From assembly GCA_015234495.1 (NCBI GenBank), contig JADGMZ010000046.1, positions 1 through 7,093 on the forward strand: 7,093 nucleotides of DNA, written 5' to 3'. Source of the stretch: Brevundimonas sp. Lineage in GTDB: Bacteria > Pseudomonadota > Alphaproteobacteria > Caulobacterales > Caulobacteraceae. The notes under the pieces were generated by a model. It was not told the origin of the DNA and did no database searches. It saw only the letters and a program-made list of their open reading frames with translations. How positions within the stretch are numbered: the stretch's first letter is position 1; each line of letters starts with the position of its first letter. The position numbers and the translations under genes are program-made. Positions 1 through 6,420 of the stretch are shown one piece after another.

Positions 1-1172
1 TCCTGGAGCGCGGTCAGCACCGTCTGGTCGAAGGTCGCCAGGGCCGCGTCCGCCCCCGCGCCGGCCTGCTCGACCCGCGCGCGGGCGGCGAACACATTGG
101 GGAAGGACCAGCTGATCAGCGGACCGACCGAGAAGCGGAAGCTGGCGTCGTCGCCGAGGTCGCCCGCGTCCAGCGCCGTCGAGCCCAGCGATCCGCCGAG
201 GCTGATGCGCGGGTACAGGTCGGCCGTGGCCACGTTCACCCGCGCCGCCGCGGCGGCGAGGTTGCGCTCGGCCCGGCGTACGTCGGGGCGGCGGGCCAGC
301 AGACTGGCCCCGTCGCCGACGGGGATCGGCTGCGACAGCTGCGGCGGGCGCTCACAGGCGCGGGCGGCTACGCTGGCCTCGGCCGGGGTCCGGCCGGTCA
401 GGGTCGCCAGCCGGAACAGGGCGCCGTCGCGCCGGGCGCGCAGCGGCGGCAGCGAGGCGCGACTGCTTTCCAGCGCCGAGCGGGCCCGGGCCACGTCCAG
501 GCCGTTGCCCGAGCCGGCGTCCAGCAGGCGCTGGGTCAGGTCGGCGGTCTCGCCCTGCAGGGTGATGGTGCGTTCGGCGACGGCGATCTGGGCGTTGGCG
601 GAGCAGGCGTCGGCGTAGGCGCGGGCCGTCTCGGCCGCGACGCTGACCCGCACCACGGCCAGGGCGGCGGCGGCCGCGTCGGCATCGGCGCGGGCGGCGC
701 GGATGGTCGAGCCGACGCGGCCGAACAGGTCGATCTCATAGGCGACGTCGAGGCCGACGTCGTAGGTCTCGCCCTCGTCCAGCGGCTGGCCGCCGTTTCC
801 GCCCGGGACCGTGGCGGCGGAGGCGCGGCCGTACTGTCCTGTCGCGGAGGTCGTGGTGGAAGGCAGCCGGCCGGTGCGCGCCTCGCCCAGCGCCGCGCGG
901 ACGCGGCGCAGGTTGGCGGCGGCGGCCTCCAGCTCGTTGTTCTCGGCCAGGGCCTGGCCGATCAGGCCGTCCAGCACCGGGTCGTCATAGAGCCGCCACC
1001 AGTCGTCGCGCGCGGCCTCGGCCGTCACGGCGGGCGTGGCGGCCCCGATGAAGGCGCCCGACGCGGAGGGGGGGAGGGTCGCGTCAGGCGCCTTCGGCCC
1101 GACCGCGCACGAGGCCAGCAGGGCGGCGCCGGCAGTCGCGGTCAGGATCCGGGGAAGGGAAGCAGTCGACAT
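1..1172 (-). CDS. RND efflux outer-membrane channel lipoprotein (NodT/OprM family), 3' end cut by window edge
   Basis: Outer-membrane factor of a tripartite RND pump: family members form trimeric beta-barrel/alpha-helical tunnels that pass substrates out of the cell. I translated it by hand from ATG at 1172; 390 codons are visible with no stop, so the gene continues beyond position 1. The family is usually about 450-500 residues, so perhaps the last fifth is missing. A signal peptide ends in a lipobox, L19-A20-S21-C22, predicting a lipid-anchored protein. Family hallmarks are DDWWRLYDDPVLDGLI (about 56-71), YEIDLFGRV (145-153) and the second-repeat block LLARRPDVRRAERNLAAA (291-308) followed by RVNVATADLYPRISL. 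The two halves match the duplicated OEP (PF02321) architecture. Cys190 and Cys272 could form a periplasmic disulfide (speculative). The start shares its A with the pump stop codon (TGATG), and GGGAG lies 7 bases upstream, inside the pump gene. It is last of the three operon genes visible here. Confidence 0.95.
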   Translation of the reverse strand, partial: MSTASLPRILTATAGAALLASCAVGPKAPDATLPPSASGAFIGAATPAVTAEAARDDWWRLYDDPVLDGLIGQALAENNELEAAAANLRRVRAALGEARTGRLPSTTTSATGQYGRASAATVPGGNGGQPLDEGETYDVGLDVAYEIDLFGRVGSTIRAARADADAAAAALAVVRVSVAAETARAYADACSANAQIAVAERTITLQGETADLTQRLLDAGSGNGLDVARARSALESSRASLPPLRARRDGALFRLATLTGRTPAEASVAARACERPPQLSQPIPVGDGASLLARRPDVRRAERNLAAAAARVNVATADLYPRISLGGSLGSTALDAGDLGDDASFRFSVGPLISWSFPNVFAARARVEQAGAGADAALATFDQTVLTALQ

Positions 1173-4100
1173 CAGGCGTCTCCCAGCCGCGGCGCGACGG
1201 CCGCGGGTTGGTCGTGCGGCGGCAGGCCGCTGGTGGTCGGGATTTCGGCCTCCCTGACCGGGCCGCCGGGCAGCTTCGACGCCAGCCAGCGGCAGACGAC
1301 GTAGAAGACCGGCGTGAAGATCAGGCCGAAGAAGGTCACCCCCAGCATGCCGGAGAAGACCGCCGTGCCCAGCGACTGGCGCATCTCGGCGCCGGGGCCG
1401 CTGGCCAGCATCAGCGGCACGACGCCGAAGATGAAGGCGAACGAGGTCATCAGGATCGGCCGCAGGCGGGTCCGCGCGGCGCGCACGGCGGCGTCCCAGC
1501 GGTTCAGGCCTTCCTCCTCGGCCTGCTTGGCGAACTCCACGATCAGGATGGCGTTCTTGGCCGCCAGGGCGATCAGCACCACCAGCCCGACCTGGACGAG
1601 GATATTGTTGTCCAGACCGCGGATGTTGACCCCGATCATGGCCGCCAGGATGCACATCGGCACGATCAGCACGACCGCCAGAGGCAGGGTGAAGGCCTCG
1701 TACTGCGCCGCCAGCACCAGGAAGACGAAGATCACCGCCATGATGAAGACGACGGTGGCCCCGCCCGACGACTGCTTCTCCTGCAGCGCCAGTCCGGTCC
1801 ATTCATAGGAGAACCCGGGCGGCAGGGTGGCTTCCGCCAGCTGCTCCATGCTGGCGATCGCCTGACCGGACGACACGCCCGGCGCCGCCTGTCCCTGGAG
1901 CTCGGAGGCCGGGAACAGGTTGTAGCGCACGATCCGCGACGGACCGGAGTCCTCGCGCAGGGTGGCGATCGAGCCGATCGGCACCATGGCCCCGGAGGCG
2001 GAGCGGGTCTTCAGGTTGGCGATGTCGGCCACGTCGTCGCGCGCCGACGGCTCCGCCTGAGCCGTCACCCGGAAGGTGCGGCCCAGGAAGTTGAAGTCGT
2101 TGACGTAGGACGAGCCCAGATAGACCCCCAGCGTGTTGAACACGTCGGCGGGCTGGACCCCCATCATCAGCGCCTTGTCGCGGTCGACGTCGGCGGCGAT
2201 GCGCGGCGAGCCGGTGTTGTAGGTCGAGAACACCTGCTGCACCTGGTCCGGCGCCTGGGCGGCCGCGCCCATCATGGCGAAGGTGGCGCCTTCCAGCGGA
2301 CGGTAGCCGGCGCCGGAGCGGTCCTGCACCATCATCTGGAAGCCGTTGCCGTTGCCCAGGCCCTGGACCGCCGGCGGGGCGATGACGAAGATGTTGGCGT
2401 CCTCGATGCCCATGGTCGCGCCCGTGATGGCGCCGGCCAGCGCCGCGGCGCCCTGTTCGGCCGTCTTGCGGTCCTCGAAGGCGTCCAGCCGGACGAAGAT
2501 CGTCGCCGCATTGGAGCCGAACGAGAAGCTGGAGCCGTCGAGGCCAGCGAAGGCGACGAGGCCTTCCACCCCCTCGGTGCTCTTGATGATGTCCGAGGCG
2601 CGGGTCATCACCGCTTCGGTGCGCTCCAGCGAGGCGCCCGGCGGCAGCTGGATGACGCCGATCAGGAAGCCCTGGTCCTGCTCCGGAATGAAGCCGGACG
2701 GGGTGTCCATCAACCGCCAGCCGGTCAGGCCCAGCAGGCCGACATAGACGATCAGCACGATGGCGACGGTGCGCACCAGACGCGCGGTCAGCCGGCCGTA
2801 CTTGTCCGACAGCCAGTCGAAGCCTTCGTTGAAGCGCCGCCCGGCCCAGCCGCCATAGTAGGTAATGGTGCCCCAGACGCCCGGCTTGCGGTGCGTGTCA
2901 TGTTCCTTGTGCGGCTTCAGCAGCAGCGCGGCCATGGCCGGAGACAGCGTCAGCGAGACCAGCAGCGACACCACCGAGGCCGTGGTGATGACGATGGCGA
3001 ACTCGCGGTAGAAGATCCCCGGGATGCCCGGCACGAACATGGTCGGCACGAACACCGAGACCAGCACCAGGCCGATCGAGATCAACGCGCCCGAGACCTC
3101 CTGCATCGAGCGGTAGGCGGCCTCCTTGGGCGTCAGACCCTGACGGATGTAGCGCTCGACGTTCTCGACCACGACGATGGCGTCGTCGACGACGATGCCG
3201 ACCGCCAGCACGAGGGCGAACAGGCTGAGCGAGTTGATCGAGAAGCCCAGCATCAGCTGGACGGCGAAGGTCGCCACCAGCGCCACCGGGATGGCCACGA
3301 TCGGGATGATCGCCGCCCGCCACGTCTGCAGGAAGACGATGACCACCAGCACGACCAGGATCACCGCCTCGAACAGGGTGTGCTGGACCGACTCCACCGA
3401 CGCCGCCACGAACTCCGTCGGGTTGTAGGCGATGGAGACGTCCATGCCCTGCGGCAGCTCGGCCCGAACGGCCTCGACTTCGGCCAGCACGCGCTCGGCG
3501 GTGCCCAGGGCGTTGGCGCCGGGTTGCTGGATGATCGCCACGCCGACGCCGCGCTCGCCGTCGAAGAAGCCGCGGATGCCGTAGTCCTGGGCGCCGAGCT
3601 CGACGCGGGCGACGTCGCGGACGCGGGTGACCCGGCCCTCGGCGTCGGTCTTGATGACGATGTCGCTGAACTGGTCCGGATCGCTCAGCCTGCCCTGCAC
3701 CTGCACCGGCAGCTGGAAGGCGGCGGCGTTGGTGGCGAAGGGGGGCTGGCCGATGGCGCCGGCGGCGGCCTGCACGTTCTGGGCGCGCAGGGCGGCCACG
3801 ATGTCGGGCCCGGTCAGGCCGCGCTCGGCGGCCTTGGCCGGGTCGATCCAGACCCGCATGGAATAGTTGCCGCCGCCGAAGACCTGGGCTGCGCCCACGC
3901 CCTCGATCCGCAGCAGCCGGTCGCGCAGGACCGACTGGGCGTAGTTGCCGACGTAGTCGTTATCCAGCGACTTGTCCGGGGAGGTCAGCCCCAGGATCAT
4001 CAGGAAGCCGCTCTCCTGCTTGTTCACCGTGACGCCGATCTGGCGGACCTGCTCGGGCAGGCGCGGCTCGGCCAGGGCGACCCGGTTCTGGACCAGCACC

Positions 4101-4417
4101 TGGGCCGCATCCAGATCGGTGCCCGGGTTGAAGGTCACCGTCACCGCCACCGTCCCGTCCGCCGTGGACGAGGACGACAGGTACAGCATGCCCTCGACGC
4201 CGTTGACCTCCTGCTCGATCGGCGCGGCGACAGTCTCGGCCACGGTCTCGGCCGAGGCGCCGGGATAGGCGGTGTTGATCGTGATCGTCGGCGGCGCGAT
4301 CTCCGGATACTGCGACAGCGGCAGCAGCGGATAGGCGAACGCCCCCATCAGGGTGATGAACACCGCGATCACGGCCGCGAAGATCGGCCGGTCGATGAAG
4401 AAGCGTGAAATGTTCAT
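1172..4417 (-). CDS. RND multidrug efflux pump, inner-membrane transporter (HAE1 / AcrB-MexB family)
   Basis: Proton-driven inner-membrane pump that works as a trimer, taking up hydrophobic or amphiphilic compounds from the periplasm and outer membrane leaflet and passing them to the outer channel. The protein has 1081 residues; AcrB has 1049. The N-terminus MNISRFFIDRPIFAAVIAVF is typical of HAE1 pumps. TM1 is about 10-30, TM2-TM6 about 345-500, TM7 about 550-567 and TM8-TM12 about 885-1045, with two large periplasmic loops between. Proton-relay residues are all present by eye: D411 and D412 in TM4 (GIVVDDAIVVVENVER), K954 in TM10 (AAKNAILIVEFA), R984 and T991 (RTRLRPILMTSFAF). Binding-pocket phenylalanines align at F138, F180, F631, F633 and F641. 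The extra length is in the cytoplasmic TM6-TM7 linker (about 502-545) and a proline-rich C-terminal tail (1050-1081). The start lies 4 bases after the adaptor stop and lacks a clear Shine-Dalgarno, suggesting coupled translation. Substrates cannot be told from sequence. Confidence 0.98.
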   Translation of the reverse strand: MNISRFFIDRPIFAAVIAVFITLMGAFAYPLLPLSQYPEIAPPTITINTAYPGASAETVAETVAAPIEQEVNGVEGMLYLSSSSTADGTVAVTVTFNPGTDLDAAQVLVQNRVALAEPRLPEQVRQIGVTVNKQESGFLMILGLTSPDKSLDNDYVGNYAQSVLRDRLLRIEGVGAAQVFGGGNYSMRVWIDPAKAAERGLTGPDIVAALRAQNVQAAAGAIGQPPFATNAAAFQLPVQVQGRLSDPDQFSDIVIKTDAEGRVTRVRDVARVELGAQDYGIRGFFDGERGVGVAIIQQPGANALGTAERVLAEVEAVRAELPQGMDVSIAYNPTEFVAASVESVQHTLFEAVILVVLVVIVFLQTWRAAIIPIVAIPVALVATFAVQLMLGFSINSLSLFALVLAVGIVVDDAIVVVENVERYIRQGLTPKEAAYRSMQEVSGALISIGLVLVSVFVPTMFVPGIPGIFYREFAIVITTASVVSLLVSLTLSPAMAALLLKPHKEHDTHRKPGVWGTITYYGGWAGRRFNEGFDWLSDKYGRLTARLVRTVAIVLIVYVGLLGLTGWRLMDTPSGFIPEQDQGFLIGVIQLPPGASLERTEAVMTRASDIIKSTEGVEGLVAFAGLDGSSFSFGSNAATIFVRLDAFEDRKTAEQGAAALAGAITGATMGIEDANIFVIAPPAVQGLGNGNGFQMMVQDRSGAGYRPLEGATFAMMGAAAQAPDQVQQVFSTYNTGSPRIAADVDRDKALMMGVQPADVFNTLGVYLGSSYVNDFNFLGRTFRVTAQAEPSARDDVADIANLKTRSASGAMVPIGSIATLREDSGPSRIVRYNLFPASELQGQAAPGVSSGQAIASMEQLAEATLPPGFSYEWTGLALQEKQSSGGATVVFIMAVIFVFLVLAAQYEAFTLPLAVVLIVPMCILAAMIGVNIRGLDNNILVQVGLVVLIALAAKNAILIVEFAKQAEEEGLNRWDAAVRAARTRLRPILMTSFAFIFGVVPLMLASGPGAEMRQSLGTAVFSGMLGVTFFGLIFTPVFYVVCRWLASKLPGGPVREAEIPTTSGLPPHDQPAAVAPRLGDA

Positions 4418-4421
4418 GGGC

Positions 4422-5612
4422 TCAGCCGGCGGAGTTGGCGAAGGTCGCGGTCGAGGCCGGGGCCGGCGTGGTCACCGGCGCCTGGTCTTCGCGCGCGACC
4501 GGCTGGATCCGGCCGTTCGTGGCCTGCACCTTCATGCCGGGCTGCTGGATCCGCTGGACGCCGTTGATGATGACGCGGTCGTCCGGACGCAGGCCCGCGC
4601 GGACCACGCGCAGGCCGTCGACCAGCGGCCCGGTCTGCACCGGGCGCGGCGACACCGAGCCGTCGTTGGCCACGACATAGACGATGCGCCGGGCCTGGTC
4701 GGTGGCGATGGCGGCGTCCGGCACCAGCATGGCCTGATAGGATCCGGCGCCGGCGAGGCGGGCCTGACCGAACATGCCCGGTTTCAGGAAGCCGTCGGCG
4801 TTGGCGATCACCGCCCGCAAGCGAACGACGCCCGAGGCCGTGTCCACGGCGTTGTCGGTGAAGTCGAGCGTGCCTGACCGGCTGTAGTCGGACTCGTCCT
4901 GCAGCCGCACCTCGATCGGCGCCGCGCCGCGGCGGGCCTGGCGCTGGTACTTCAGCAGCACCGCTTCCGAGCCGTCGAAGACGAAATGGATGGGGGCGCT
5001 GGAGACCACGGTGGTCAGCACATCGGCCGCCGACGATCCGCCGGCGACCAGATTGCCGGCGTCGACCCGACGGTCCGACACCCGGCCCGAAATCGGGGCG
5101 GTGACGCGGGTGAACTCGACGTCCAGTTGCCGCGCCCGCACATTGGCGTTGGCGGCGGCGATGGCGGCCTCGGCCGTCTGCAGCGCGCCGCGCCGGGTGT
5201 CGGCCTCAGCCTGGGAGATGGCCTGCGAGGCCAGCAGGGTTTCGGCGCGCTCGGACTCGGCGCGGGCCAGGGTCAGTTGGGCCTGGGCCTGGGCCAGCTG
5301 GGCCCGGGCGGCGGCGAGGGCGGCCTGGGCCGGTCGCGGATCGAGGGTGAACAGCAGCTGGCCGCGACGCACATAGTCGCCGTCGCGGAAGTGGACGCCC
5401 TGGATGTAGCCGCCGACGCGCGCGCGCACCTCGACCGACTGGGTCGCCTCGAAGCGGCCGGTGAACTCGTCCCAGTCCTGGACGTCCTGGACCAGCGGCG
5501 TCGCCACGGTCACCGCCGGCGCCGGCGGGGCCTGCGCCTCGCTCTTCGAGGAACAGCCATAGAGCACGGCCGCCATGATGGCGGACGCGGCCACGATCTT
5601 CACCGTGCGCAT
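4422..5612 (-). CDS. RND efflux periplasmic adaptor lipoprotein (membrane fusion protein, AcrA/MexA family)
   Basis: Periplasmic adaptor that joins the inner-membrane pump to the outer-membrane channel; 396 residues, normal for the family. A short signal peptide ends in the lipobox L17-Y18-G19-C20, so the mature protein should be lipid-anchored at C20. Domains in order: first beta-barrel/lipoyl half, with VRARVGGYIQGVHFRDGDYVRRGQ (62-85) and LLFTLDPRP; an Ala/Gln/Arg-rich coiled-coil hairpin (about 95-165, with AQLAQAQAQLTLARAE heptads); second lipoyl half with FTRVTAPISGRVSDRRVDAGNLV (167-189); beta-barrel (about 205-290, ending FLKPGMFGQARL); membrane-proximal domain (about 295-365, LVPDAAI, VIINGVQRIQQPGMKV). 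The tail after 370 is Ala/Pro/Thr-rich and probably disordered. GGAG sits about 8 bases before the ATG. First gene of the operon, divergent from tetR, so probably the gene most directly affected by the regulator. Residue +2 after the lipid cysteine is Ser, not the Asp found in E. coli AcrA. Confidence 0.97.
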   Translation of the reverse strand: MRTVKIVAASAIMAAVLYGCSSKSEAQAPPAPAVTVATPLVQDVQDWDEFTGRFEATQSVEVRARVGGYIQGVHFRDGDYVRRGQLLFTLDPRPAQAALAAARAQLAQAQAQLTLARAESERAETLLASQAISQAEADTRRGALQTAEAAIAAANANVRARQLDVEFTRVTAPISGRVSDRRVDAGNLVAGGSSAADVLTTVVSSAPIHFVFDGSEAVLLKYQRQARRGAAPIEVRLQDESDYSRSGTLDFTDNAVDTASGVVRLRAVIANADGFLKPGMFGQARLAGAGSYQAMLVPDAAIATDQARRIVYVVANDGSVSPRPVQTGPLVDGLRVVRAGLRPDDRVIINGVQRIQQPGMKVQATNGRIQPVAREDQAPVTTPAPASTATFANSAG

Positions 5613-5619
5613 GAAGCAG

Positions 5620-5640
5620 TCTCCGTGAGGGAGAAATCCC
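5620..5640 (-). promoter_or_regulatory. Possible competing hairpins over the adaptor gene's ribosome-binding site
   Basis: In the minus-strand leader the Shine-Dalgarno GGAGA (5624-5620) can pair with TCTCC (5634-5630) across the 5-base loop CTCAC, which would hide the site. The same TCTCC overlaps TCCC (5632-5629), which can instead pair with GGGA (5640-5637) across TTTC, freeing the site. Both stems are short (5 and 4 bp), so this may be chance in GC-rich DNA. It is a structural observation only. Confidence 0.25.
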
Positions 5641-5675
5641 TGTCCGTGTCGACGCGGCGATCGGGGAGGAAGCCG

Positions 5676-5697
5676 TTAGTCAACGCCCGGTGACTTA
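5676..5697. promoter_or_regulatory. Inverted repeat 1, probable TetR-family operator (pump-proximal)
   Basis: The arms TTAGTCA (5676-5682) and TGACTTA (5691-5697) form a 7-bp inverted repeat with one mismatch around an 8-bp centre. It shares GTCAACG on the left and TGAC on the right with inverted repeat 2 (12 of 16 core positions identical). TetR-family dimers commonly bind palindromes of this size next to their own genes. It overlaps the predicted -10 and start point of the efflux operon, where bound repressor would block transcription. Binding by the neighbouring TetR protein is inferred. Confidence 0.6.
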
Positions 5698-5723
5698 ATG
5701 GTGATCGACTCGGCGCTTGTCAA
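5695..5723 (-). promoter_or_regulatory. Candidate sigma-70-type promoter of the efflux operon
   Basis: Read on the minus strand, a perfect TTGACA -35 (5723-5718) is followed after 17 bases by CATTAA (5700-5695), a weak -10. Transcription would begin near 5688, inside inverted repeat 1, giving a leader of about 76 bases before the adaptor ATG. The -35 is convincing; the -10 matches consensus at only three of six positions. No other good match was seen in the gap. Confidence 0.45.
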
Positions 5724-5736
5724 CGGGTGATGACAA
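5717..5736. promoter_or_regulatory. Inverted repeat 2, probable TetR-family operator (tetR-proximal)
   Basis: TTGTCA (5717-5722) and TGACAA (5731-5736) are perfect 6-bp inverted arms around the 8-bp centre ACGGGTGA. Its centre lies 40 bp from that of inverted repeat 1, a little under four helical turns, so two dimers would sit on nearly the same face. The left arm overlaps the -35 candidates of both divergent promoters: TTGTCA for tetR and TTGACA on the minus strand for the pump operon. One bound dimer could therefore silence both directions. Confidence 0.65.
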
Positions 5737-5745
5737 AGCCATAAA
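5717..5745 (+). promoter_or_regulatory. Candidate sigma-70-type promoter of tetR
   Basis: TTGTCA (5717-5722, five of six to consensus) is followed after 17 bases by CATAAA (5740-5745, four of six). Transcription would start near 5752, leaving a leader of about 24 bases that contains the Shine-Dalgarno AGGAG (5763-5767). The -35 is the left arm of inverted repeat 2, so autoregulation is expected if TetR binds there. Confidence 0.5.
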
Positions 5746-5775
5746 CATCGTGGGGCTTTCTCAGGAGCTATCCTG

Positions 5776-6345
5776 TTGTTTTGTCATGTCGCGCCTCGGC
5801 CGAGAAATGCCGAGGCGACCCGCGCAGCCATGCTGGAGGCCGCGCGCGAACGATTCGCGCGGGAGAGCTACGACGATGTCGGCATGCGCGACATCGCGCG
5901 TGACGTCGGCGTCGACGCCGCCCTGGTGTCCCGCTACTTCGGCTCCAAGGAGGACCTTTTTACGGCCGTCCTCGACAGCTGCGAGAACGGCGCCGACCTG
6001 ATGGCGGGCGACCGCGCCACCTTCGGCCGACGCGTCGCCCATGAGGCCATCTTCGAGGCCAAGAGCGAGAGCAAGTTGAAGGGGCTGCTGATCCTGCTGC
6101 GCTCGGTCGGCTCGACCAAGGCCATGGAGCTGGTCCAGCGCACCGGCAACGAGCGGTTCATGACCCCGTTCACCGAATGGGTCGGCGGCCCCGACGCCGC
6201 GGTGCGCGCCCGTCTCGCCTCCGGCTTCATCATGGGCATGGCGGTCAGCCGCGAGATCACCGGGGGCTTCGGCCTCACCGTCGAAGAGTGCGAGACCATG
6301 GAGGACCGGATGGCGTCGATCCTGCAGGACATGATCGACGGCTGA
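5776..6345 (+). CDS. TetR/AcrR-family transcriptional regulator, probable local repressor of the efflux operon
   Basis: DNA-binding dimeric repressor of 189 residues, normal for the family. The TetR_N helix-turn-helix is clear: helix 1 RNAEATRAAMLEAARERFA (10-28), then VGMRDIARDVGVDAALVSRYFGSKEDLF (35-62), with the recognition helix about 47-53 and the conserved YF-SKE-LF block. The remainder (about 70-189) is an all-helical ligand-binding/dimer domain, including LRSVGSTKAME and MGMAVSREITGGFGL, resembling the TetR_C_16 type; the ligand is unknown. The start is TTG, supported by AGGAG 8 bases upstream; the next in-frame start, ATG at 5830 (Met19), would remove half of helix 1. It is divergent from the adaptor gene and shares with it a gap holding two inverted repeats, so repression of the pump and itself is the likely role. 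The layout is like Caulobacter tipR beside acrAB2-nodT, but orthology is not shown. Confidence 0.95.
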   Translation: MFCHVAPRPRNAEATRAAMLEAARERFARESYDDVGMRDIARDVGVDAALVSRYFGSKEDLFTAVLDSCENGADLMAGDRATFGRRVAHEAIFEAKSESKLKGLLILLRSVGSTKAMELVQRTGNERFMTPFTEWVGGPDAAVRARLASGFIMGMAVSREITGGFGLTVEECETMEDRMASILQDMIDG

Positions 6346-6351
6346 CGCGAG

Positions 6352-6377
6352 GGTCTTGGGTCCAGGTCTTGGGTCCA
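6352..6377. repeat. Perfect 13-bp tandem duplication downstream of tetR
   Basis: GGTCTTGGGTCCA occurs twice back to back (6352-6364 and 6365-6377), starting 6 bases after the tetR stop codon; GG follows the second copy. The second copy supplies the base of the left arm of the adjacent hairpin. It looks like a recent slippage duplication and may vary in copy number between strains. Confidence 0.9.
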
Positions 6378-6420
6378 GGGGCTAAAGCCCATCCGCATTC
6401 TCCCCCTAGCCCCTGGCCCC
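6371..6420. terminator. Long hairpin between convergent genes, probable two-way terminator
   Basis: CCAGGGGCTA (6375-6384) and TAGCCCCTGG (6407-6416) are a perfect 10-bp inverted repeat. They extend to 14 positions with one mismatch (6371-6384 with 6407-6420), around a 22-base loop. It lies between the tetR stop (6343-6345) and the thioesterase stop (6420-6422), touching the latter, so it could end transcripts from both sides. There is no T-run on either side, which weakens the case for a classical intrinsic terminator. A smaller hairpin, GGGC-TAAA-GCCC (6379-6390), competes for the left arm. Confidence 0.6.

Noticed and set aside
97..618. Plus-strand open frame of 173 codons over the channel gene
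   Set aside because: It is Ser/Arg/Ala-rich with no recognisable domain and lies opposite the well-supported NodT-type channel gene.
536..739. Short minus-strand frame rich in Pro/Ala
   Set aside because: It is another frame within the channel gene, whose own frame is continuous from 1172 to the window edge.
1208..4408. Plus-strand open frame of 1066 codons antisense to the whole pump gene
   Set aside because: Its product is a low-complexity run of His/Arg/Asp/Gly/Gln with no domain. It mirrors the pump gene and is what GC-rich third positions produce on the opposite strand. The pump reading is unmistakable.
4986..5693. Plus-strand frame of 235 codons antisense to the adaptor and crossing the regulatory gap
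   Set aside because: It is Gly/Arg/Leu-rich and repetitive, and it is a shadow of the adaptor's coiled-coil codons.
5613..5775. Small protein gene or riboswitch in the divergent gap
   Set aside because: The gap is filled by promoter and operator signals. No short open frame with a ribosome-binding site and no known riboswitch pattern was seen.
5717..6001. Plus-strand frame of 94 codons starting in inverted repeat 2 and overlapping tetR, including an ATG at 5786
   Set aside because: It is out of frame with tetR and has no domain. The tetR frame carries an intact helix-turn-helix and a good ribosome-binding site.
5934..6398. Minus-strand frame of 154 codons opposite tetR
   Set aside because: It is antisense to conserved TetR codons with no recognisable motif.
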